Source of the DNA: Treponema sp.
Lineage (GTDB): Bacteria > Spirochaetota > Spirochaetia > Treponematales > Treponemataceae
Direction: 5' to 3'
Length of the DNA stretch: 55,008 bases
Assembly (NCBI GenBank): GCA_017629095.1
Contig: JAGBXW010000097.1
Location: 1-55,008 of the forward strand
Under the pieces are notes generated by a model. That model was not told the DNA's origin. It ran no database searches and saw only the letters and a program-made list of their open reading frames with translations. Positions within the stretch are counted from its first letter, which is position 1. Every line of letters begins with the position of its first letter. Position numbers and translations under genes: made by a program. This document shows, in pieces, positions 49,266 to 55,008 of this stretch.

Positions 49266-50168
49266 CTAGATAGGGGTTCTGGACTTTGCCAGTGCATCTA
49301 GCAAGGCTTCCATCAAAGGGAAGGATTCTGGGGTGAGGCTGGCAAGGTTATCGTATTCGGTGTGGAGGAGTCGCCAGGTCATGGGCATTTTTTCCTGCAC
49401 CTGGTAGGGCTCCAGTGGCTTGATTTTGCGGGCTCCCACCTCTTGTTCTTGAGTGCTTTTCATGATGGCGGCTTGGAGCCCTGGATGCTGCTTTAATTCT
49501 CGCAAATAGGAAACCACCTCTTGGGCTGGTAGCAAGGTAATGGCTACGGCAGGAATACCACAGGCAAGAAAGCCTGCATTGTCGCTGTAGGGCACTGGTA
49601 GTGGAGCCCATTTTCTTCCAGCTACGGATTTAATCAAGTCTTCCGTTCGTTCCACCAAGCTATTGAACTGTCGTTGGAAAGGAATGCTACCTTTTCCCAT
49701 GCCAGCTTGGGAAAGAATTACAAAATCTCCCCGTCCGCAGCAGTCAAAGGCATACACGTCCTGCTGGGTAAGCCCTAAGCTCCTGAATTTGGTGGCAATA
49801 CCAAAGGCTCCCTGCTCAGCAACGCCCTCGCTGCCTCCCATTTCCTCGCCGTCAGAAAAAATAATCTGTACATTGTGAAAGCCTGGAAACCGCAAAAGTC
49901 GCCGTGCCCAGTAAATAATCTGGAAGACGGCGGCACTATTGTCGTTAGCACCAGGACTGGTATCCACCCGGTCGTAATGAGCTAGCACCGTCTTCATCTT
50001 GTACTGGGGATTATAGGCTGAAGGCGGAAACTTTACTAAAATGTGGTGAGCTCCCTCCAATGACAGGGGAACAGCAGGAACTCCAAAGTCCTTGAGCATA
50101 TCGAGAATGAATTGTCTTCGGTTACAATCTGGGTGAATGAACTTTTGAAAGTCCCCGTGGTCCTGCAT
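49266..50168 (-). CDS. M28-family zinc peptidase
   Basis: A 300-residue putative aminopeptidase without signal peptide. The co-catalytic zinc-site motifs appear in order: LAHYDRVDTSPGANDNSAA (first His and the bridging Asp), FSDGEEMGG (catalytic Glu pair), and FDCCGRGD (second Asp). Near the end PVPYSDNAGFLACGIPAVAI corresponds to the last metal-ligand region, where the usual His is not obvious (the sequence reads SDNAGF). It follows pgi by 21 bases and probably shares its transcript. The substrate is unknown. Confidence 0.75.
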   Translation of the reverse strand: MQDHGDFQKFIHPDCNRRQFILDMLKDFGVPAVPLSLEGAHHILVKFPPSAYNPQYKMKTVLAHYDRVDTSPGANDNSAAVFQIIYWARRLLRFPGFHNVQIIFSDGEEMGGSEGVAEQGAFGIATKFRSLGLTQQDVYAFDCCGRGDFVILSQAGMGKGSIPFQRQFNSLVERTEDLIKSVAGRKWAPLPVPYSDNAGFLACGIPAVAITLLPAQEVVSYLRELKQHPGLQAAIMKSTQEQEVGARKIKPLEPYQVQEKMPMTWRLLHTEYDNLASLTPESFPLMEALLDALAKSRTPI

Positions 50169-50189
50169 CTTCTTCAGCCTTTCTTCCGG

Positions 50190-51773
50190 TTAAATATCAA
50201 AGATTTCAGCAAAGGCCTGCAAAGCACCTTCTGTGTTGTGAGCCAGCACCTGCTTAGTAAGAATCTTTCCTAACTGAACACCTTCTTGATCAAAGCTATT
50301 TAAGTTCCACAAGAAGCCCTGAAACATAATTTTGTTTTCAAAGTGGGCCAGCAAGGCTCCCAAGGCCTCAGGAGTAAGTTTGTCTCCATAGATGAGGCTA
50401 GAGGGGCGCCCTCCAGGGAAGAACTTATTGGGGTTTGAGTCATCCTTTCCACAGGCAAAGGCCATAATCTGGGCCACTAGGTTAGCACAAAGCTTTTTCT
50501 GGCTCGTGGAACCATCTACCGTTACATCGCAGCCAGTTTGGTTTTCCTTAAAGCCAATGAACTGCAAGGGAATAATATCTGTTCCCTGATGCAACAGCTG
50601 GTAGAAGGAATGCTGGCCGTTTGTTCCTGGCTCTCCAAAAATGGCAGGTCCTGTTACGTAGTCTACGGGCTGGCCGTCACGGTTTACCTGCTTGCCGTTG
50701 GATTCCATGTCTGCCTGTTGCAGGTGGGCAGGAAAGCGGCTGAGGGCCTGACTATAGGGCAGGATAGCGGTGGCAGGGTAGCCTTGAACATTCCGCTCGT
50801 ACAAGCCAATGAGGGCATCGAGCATGGCAGGGTTTTTGGTAATATCACTGGCACAGGCGGTAACATCTGCCTCGTGGGCACCCTTCAGGAAGGAGGCAAA
50901 AACATCGTAGCCAAAGGCCAAGGAAAGGACGGCTCCGCCTACTGCTGAGGTGGAGGAATATCGTCCGCCGATAAAGTCATCAATGTAGAAGGAAGCCAGG
51001 TAGGCGGGATTGTTTGCCAAGGGGCTTGTTTCGGAGGTAACGGCTACCATGTGCTTGGCAGGATCAAGGCCAGCTTTCTGCAAAAAGTCTTTGACAAAAA
51101 GCTCATTGGCAAGGGTTTCCTGGGTGGTACCGCTTTTGGATACTAGAATAAAGAGGGTGTGGTTCAAGTCAAGGCTTGCCACAACACCTGCTCCATCGTC
51201 AGGGTCAACGTTGGAGATAAAGGCGGCCTTCATCTTGAGGCAACCGTTAGCACGGGCCCATTGCTCCAAGGCCAGGTACATGGCTCTGGGGCCTAGGTCA
51301 GATCCTCCGATACCGATTTGGGCTACTGTGGTAAACTTTTCTCCAGCTGCGTTAGTGATCTGTCCACCATGAACCTTTTCCACAAATGTCTTGATGGCTT
51401 CTAACTGTTGTTGATAAAAGACTCCTTCGTTCTTGCTCTGATGGAGTACATCTTCTCCCAGCTGGCCCCGCAACAAGTGGTGCAAGACTTTGCGGTTTTC
51501 TCCTGTGTTGATGGTGGCACCATTGTACAATTCCTGAAATTTACCAGTGAGCTGAGCCTCATCTGCCAATTCCTGCAAGATGGCCAGAATCTGGGGGCTT
51601 ACTTCTTTGGCGCTGTAATTGTAAGTAAGCCCAGCTGCCATAGGTGCGGAATAACGAGCTACCCGTTCTGCTGCAGTGGGAGAGGAAAGCTCTTCTTTGA
51701 TAGAAACATGGTTTTTCAATGTCTGAAGCTTCTTGAAGGACTCCAGCTTGTCTAGGTTTTGCCAAGTAATCAT
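50190..51773 (-). CDS. pgi: Glucose-6-phosphate isomerase
   Basis: Pgi interconverts glucose-6-phosphate and fructose-6-phosphate. The 527-residue protein shows QIGIGGSDLGPRAMYLAL, VSKSGTTQETLANE, the signature region GGRYSSTSAVGGAVLSLAFG, MESNGKQVNRDG and FGEPGTNGQHSFYQLLHQG. ATG 51773 is preferred over GTG 51779 because GAGG precedes it by five bases. It works in the same sugar-phosphate node as the mutase at 6560. The M28 peptidase gene follows on the same strand. Confidence 0.96.
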   Translation of the reverse strand: MITWQNLDKLESFKKLQTLKNHVSIKEELSSPTAAERVARYSAPMAAGLTYNYSAKEVSPQILAILQELADEAQLTGKFQELYNGATINTGENRKVLHHLLRGQLGEDVLHQSKNEGVFYQQQLEAIKTFVEKVHGGQITNAAGEKFTTVAQIGIGGSDLGPRAMYLALEQWARANGCLKMKAAFISNVDPDDGAGVVASLDLNHTLFILVSKSGTTQETLANELFVKDFLQKAGLDPAKHMVAVTSETSPLANNPAYLASFYIDDFIGGRYSSTSAVGGAVLSLAFGYDVFASFLKGAHEADVTACASDITKNPAMLDALIGLYERNVQGYPATAILPYSQALSRFPAHLQQADMESNGKQVNRDGQPVDYVTGPAIFGEPGTNGQHSFYQLLHQGTDIIPLQFIGFKENQTGCDVTVDGSTSQKKLCANLVAQIMAFACGKDDSNPNKFFPGGRPSSLIYGDKLTPEALGALLAHFENKIMFQGFLWNLNSFDQEGVQLGKILTKQVLAHNTEGALQAFAEIFDI

Positions 51774-51858
51774 ATTCACCTCGAGAAAATGTAATGGGGC
51801 AGGAGTTTAGATGTGCCCAAAGGAAAACCTTCCTTGTAAAAAGGAAGTCTTATGGTGA

Positions 51859-51888
51859 AATATAGCATAAAAAGGGGATTTATGACAG
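51859..51888 (-). promoter_or_regulatory. Possible pgi promoter
   Basis: On the minus strand CTGTCA (51888-51883) and TATATT (51864-51859) are 18 bases apart, giving an expected leader of about 80 bases. The -35 differs from consensus at two positions. Confidence 0.4.
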
Positions 51889-51965
51889 GGGGAGTTTATT
51901 AGGGGGAGGAAACCCCTCTACTCGGAAGCGGGGGAAAGAGGGCGATGTCTTGCCCCTTGCTAAAA

Positions 51966-52871
51966 TCATAATTTTACAAGCAATCCTTGAATTTCGTCCA
52001 ATGGAAGATTGGTACAACGAGCAACTACTTGGGGAACAAGTCCTTCTGCCAGGAGGTTTTTTGCCGTTTCTAGTTTGGTTTTGTGAACTCCTTGTTCTAG
52101 TCCTTGTTCTAGTCCTTGTTGGAGCCCTTGTTCTAACCCTTGTTGGAGACCAGCTTCACGGCCCTCTGTAAACCCTTTGTCGAAACCATTCTCGTAAGCA
52201 TCGTATTCTATATCAGCCATTTTAAGTGCCAGTGTCATGAAGAATCTCCTTTCAATGGAATTGTTTTTTAGTGTGGTAATTTTGCTAGAAATCTCCTGTG
52301 TTAAAGAAGATTCAGCAATACCATCCTGTAGATAATGATAAAATGCTTGTAATTTCTGGTCAAGGGCTGAAAGCTCTGTGGCCTTGGTGTTCAAAAAGAT
52401 GCGGAGGGAGCCATCCTTTAGTTTTAGCCGGTGTTTTGCTTCTTTGCAGGTATATTCAAATGTGTAACGAGGATAATTCTTGTAGAATGGATCGAATGTA
52501 CAGATAAAGATGAGAATATTTTCTGGTAAATCCCGATACTTGGTTCCTGTTGAAGTTGTGGATACATCTGCTACACTTTGATAGTAGCGACTCCGCTTGG
52601 GGAGCTCCTTTTTGTGCCCAGTTTGAACTTCTACATTGATGATACGATTTTCATCCCGTAAGAACACATCCATGATAATTCGCATGGAATCTGGATCGGT
52701 TTTGTGTTCATCTTGGGCGGAAAGGTAACGTATCTTTCCAATCGGTACTCCGAGAATGAGTTCCACCACCTGACGACAAATGTGTTCATCGTGCATGACA
52801 CGGGAAAAGATGAAGTTGTCGGTAAAAGTCAAACTTTCCCACTTTTTCTGCAGTTCTGCTTCTGTTAACAA
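51966..52871 (-). CDS. Rpn-family PD-(D/E)XK nuclease (putative transposase-derived)
   Basis: A 301-residue protein of the Rpn/YhgA-like family, often annotated as a transposase but better described as a recombination-promoting nuclease. The nuclease core is visible as IIMDVFLRDENRIINVEVQTG, with the Asp and the E-x-Q of the PD-(D/E)XK fold. The N-terminus has the typical FTDNFIFSRVM, and the C-terminus ends in Leu-Glu-Gln-Gly repeats. The start is taken as TTG 52871, with TTGGAGGT upstream; the open frame extends to TTG 52928. No inverted repeats or partner genes suggest a mobile unit. Confidence 0.82.
   Translation of the reverse strand: MLTEAELQKKWESLTFTDNFIFSRVMHDEHICRQVVELILGVPIGKIRYLSAQDEHKTDPDSMRIIMDVFLRDENRIINVEVQTGHKKELPKRSRYYQSVADVSTTSTGTKYRDLPENILIFICTFDPFYKNYPRYTFEYTCKEAKHRLKLKDGSLRIFLNTKATELSALDQKLQAFYHYLQDGIAESSLTQEISSKITTLKNNSIERRFFMTLALKMADIEYDAYENGFDKGFTEGREAGLQQGLEQGLQQGLEQGLEQGVHKTKLETAKNLLAEGLVPQVVARCTNLPLDEIQGLLVKL
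52090..52149 (+). repeat. Five tandem 12-base repeats inside the Rpn gene
   Basis: Five consecutive units begin CCTTGTT and end CTAGT, CTAGT, GGAGC, CTAAC and GGAGA. On the coding strand they specify L-E-Q-G or L-Q-Q-G units. The 12-base unit keeps frame when copies are gained or lost, so length variation is expected. Confidence 0.9.
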
Positions 52872-53103
52872 ATCTTTCTTACCTCCAATAAAACTGTTTA
52901 CATATAATATTATTAGTGTGAAAATCAATTTTTTGACGGATTTACAGAAAAAAAGATTGTTTTTTTGTGAAAATATGGAAAGTAGGTATGTCAGACTTGA
53001 GTCAAAGAAGAAAAACTATATGTCCAAAGAGACGGGATGGATGATGATAGAATGATTTCTACTCAGAGAACCATCACCTAGAACTCCAATCCACCCCATT
53101 TTC

Positions 53104-55008
53104 TCATTCCAAAGACACGTAGGTTTTGCCAGTGCCTCCTTCTTCTGGGCGGGCAAAGTGAAAATCTGTAATGCCAGGGTAGTGAGAAAGATAGTCGTGA
53201 ACAGCCTGTTGCAAGATACCGTTTCCCTTGCCGTGGATAACAGAAAAATTGTGGAGTCCCTGCATGGTGGCCAAATCCAGTTGTCGCTCCAGTGCCTTGA
53301 TGGCTTCCTCACAACGCATACCTAAAAGCCGTAGTTCCAGCACTGGTCGTTCCGTGCTGGAATCCTTTACAAAACTCCTGTCCTGGGGAGTAGCAAGGCT
53401 GTGGGCCACAGAGCCACTGGAAGCATCTCCTTCCACCAAGCTATATTCCACCATTTGGGCGGGATTGATTTCCAAGGGCTGTAGCAATCGCAATTCCTTT
53501 TCCTTTATGGTGAGCTTAAGGCCGCCCACCTGAACAAGCCAGCTTCCCTTGCCGCTTTGTCTCAGAATGGTGCCTGTTCTGTTACCCTTGATGGTGGCTA
53601 CGGTAGCTCCTTCTTGGAACTGCAACTCCTGCTGAAGCTTCTTGCTGCCAGCTCCAGCATTGCCAGTTTGCTTTCCCCCTGCTGAATGTTCCTGAGCTTG
53701 TGCTACATCCTGAGCTCGGGCCAAGGCCAGTGCATCCTTGTTTTTCAGTCGCTTCTTTTTGCCAGCCTTTACAGGAGGTGCAAGGGGAGCAGTTCCATGG
53801 ATTTTTTCCAATTCCAGTTGATCCTGCTGCAGTTGCTCTTCCTGACTTTCCAGCTTTTTTTCCTGTTCCTTGATATTTGCATCCAGCTGACAGATAAATT
53901 GCTTGACGCTTTGGGTTTTGGCCTTGGAAATCTCTCCTTCCCGCAACTCCCTCACTAGGTTTTCCAGCATTTTGCGGCTTTCTGACAAGAAGATGCGTCC
54001 TTCCCGCTGGTCTTCCCGAGAAAGCTCTTGCTCCCGCTGACGAAGCTGTAATTCCTTCAAATCCACCCTTCGTCGCTTGTCACGAATGCTTTGCTGCTCC
54101 TGCTTTAAGTCTTGGGCCAGCTTGTCTGCTTCCTGATGCTTTTGGGTCAGGGAGGTAATCATGGCTGAAATGTCTGCCTGCTGACCTTCCATGTAGGCGG
54201 TGGCTTGATCCACAATGGCTGCAGGAAGTCCGTTCCGTCGGGCTATGTCCAAGGCTCGGCTTTCCCCAGGGATTCCTGCTCGAATGCGATAGGTGGGAGC
54301 CAAGGTTTTTTCATCAAACTCTGCAGAGGCATTGGTACAGGTGGGGTGGGTGTAGCCGTAATTTTTCAAAACACCGTGATGGGTTGTAACAACCACAATA
54401 TCACCTTGTTCAATGAGCCTGTCCAGCACTGCCATGGCAATGGCTCCCCCTTCCTGCGGATCGGTACCACTTCCCAGCTCATCCAGCAAGATAAGACTCT
54501 TGCCGTCAGAACGCTCCAGCATTTGGCCAATATTTTTCATGTGGCCAGAAAAGGTTGACAGGGACTGATCTAGGGATTGCTCATCACCAATATCTGCAAA
54601 AACTCCAGAACACAGGGGAAGGGCAGTTTCTTCGGCGGCGGGAATGGGAAAGCCACACTGATTCAGCAGGGTGAACAGGGCCAAGGTTTTTAAGGAAACG
54701 GTTTTACCGCCAGTGTTGGGACCGGTGATAATCAGTACTCGGCAGTTCTGGGGAAAAACCAGGTCAATGGGAACGGCCTGTTCTCCCAAAAGGGGATGGC
54801 GAGCCTGCAAAAGACGTGGCTGACTTTCTGGTGGCAAATCCTTGGCAAAGATAGCTCTGTTGTTCACTGCCCAACGAGCTGTTCCGTAAGCTCCGTCTAG
54901 CTGCACCATACTGTGATGGGCCAGAAGAATGTCCTGCTGAAAGGGAGCAAGGCTTGCGGTAAGTTCTCGGAAAATACGGCGGATTTCTGCTGAAAGGGCA
55001 AATTCCTC
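53104..55008 (-). CDS. mutS2: MutS2 family ATPase/endonuclease, N-terminus outside window
   Basis: MutS2 is a MutS-like ATPase with a C-terminal Smr nuclease domain; it acts in recombination control or in rescuing collided ribosomes. The frame stays open to the right edge, so the first part is missing. Visible parts in order: the ATPase domain with Walker A GPNTGGKTVSLK, DIGDEQSLDQSLSTFSGHM, Walker B LILLDELGSGTDP and VTTHHGVLKNYG. A long Gln/Glu/Arg coiled coil and a KOW-like segment (ATVKGNR-type: GATVATIKGNRTGTIL) follow. Last is the Smr domain with LELRLLGMRCEEAIKALE and VIHGKGNGILQ. Here the Smr L-D-L-x-G motif reads L-R-L-L-G. Confidence 0.92.
   Translation of the reverse strand, partial: EEFALSAEIRRIFRELTASLAPFQQDILLAHHSMVQLDGAYGTARWAVNNRAIFAKDLPPESQPRLLQARHPLLGEQAVPIDLVFPQNCRVLIITGPNTGGKTVSLKTLALFTLLNQCGFPIPAAEETALPLCSGVFADIGDEQSLDQSLSTFSGHMKNIGQMLERSDGKSLILLDELGSGTDPQEGGAIAMAVLDRLIEQGDIVVVTTHHGVLKNYGYTHPTCTNASAEFDEKTLAPTYRIRAGIPGESRALDIARRNGLPAAIVDQATAYMEGQQADISAMITSLTQKHQEADKLAQDLKQEQQSIRDKRRRVDLKELQLRQREQELSREDQREGRIFLSESRKMLENLVRELREGEISKAKTQSVKQFICQLDANIKEQEKKLESQEEQLQQDQLELEKIHGTAPLAPPVKAGKKKRLKNKDALALARAQDVAQAQEHSAGGKQTGNAGAGSKKLQQELQFQEGATVATIKGNRTGTILRQSGKGSWLVQVGGLKLTIKEKELRLLQPLEINPAQMVEYSLVEGDASSGSVAHSLATPQDRSFVKDSSTERPVLELRLLGMRCEEAIKALERQLDLATMQGLHNFSVIHGKGNGILQQAVHDYLSHYPGITDFHFARPEEGGTGKTYVSLE

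Noticed and set aside
51895..51960. GC-rich GGGG/CCCC inverted repeats between pgi and the Rpn gene
   Set aside because: Stems of four or five pairs without a T-run in either direction; not enough for a terminator call.
51966..52871. Rpn gene as evidence of an insertion sequence
   Set aside because: No terminal inverted repeats, target-site duplication or other transposition gene was seen. Rpn proteins are often fixed chromosomal genes.

Overview
The window looks like a chromosomal segment of a Treponema-type spirochete. Several features point that way: a flgN-flgK-flgL-fliW-csrA operon behind a sigma-28-type promoter, a roughly 900-residue GreA carrying a large N-terminal extension, cmk directly followed by rpsA, a surplus of TPR proteins, and signal peptides followed by GGKKE-like sequence. 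No IS element, prophage, CRISPR array, tRNA or rRNA gene was seen. Almost everything is chromosomal core or lineage-specific envelope and signalling genes; the one possibly mobile-derived gene is an Rpn-type nuclease. Species assignment was not attempted.

Layout. 1-3900 (+): the end of rpsT with its terminator, then HU, lnt, a bactofilin and avtA, packed as one operon. 3937-6551 (+): a terminator-like hairpin, then a NitT/TauT-type ABC importer (binding protein, permease, ATPase). 6560-8461 (-): a phosphohexomutase. 8462-8833: the only gene-free stretch longer than 300 bases; it holds the mutase promoter, a strong orphan terminator that may end a small RNA, and a sigma-28 promoter. 8834-13167 (+): flgN, flgK, flgL, fliW and csrA. 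13282-18873 (-): six close-packed genes: a membrane-anchored TPR protein with an Mrr-like tail, a metallophosphoesterase, a ParB-like protein, and a partner-switching set (PP2C phosphatase, STAS protein, HATPase kinase). 18985-23002 (+): two TPR proteins, the second with three near-identical repeats of about 88 residues.

23118-29089 (-): a class III nucleotide cyclase, a FecR/Fn3-like protein and an outer-membrane barrel protein, overlapping in that transcription order. 29213-32960 (-): a TPR protein and the giant GreA. 33226-37130 (+): rpe, then three envelope proteins. 37253-41220 (+): recA, folK, scpA, scpB and an RluB-type pseudouridine synthase. 41257-45869 (+): cmk, rpsA, a sigma-54 activator and a TPR membrane protein, with a promoter inside the end of the pseudouridine synthase gene. 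45957-49251: a lipoprotein gene (+), hslO (-), an RRM protein (+) and a DUF368 transporter (+). 49266-55008 (-): an M28 peptidase and pgi, an Rpn-family nuclease, and mutS2 running off the window.

How it fits together. The segment combines envelope biogenesis (lnt, bactofilin, DUF368, barrel protein), motility (hook-filament junction proteins and the FliW-CsrA switch), signalling (cyclase, partner switching, sigma-54 activator) and core information processing (recA, scpAB, rpsA, greA, mutS2). The most noticeable pattern outside the genes is a set of first-in-operon genes (rpe, the lipoprotein gene, hslO, the DUF368 gene and, nearly, the 32960 TPR gene). Their well-spaced -35/-10 promoters lie so close to the ATG that the mRNA should have little or no leader, and none has a Shine-Dalgarno sequence.
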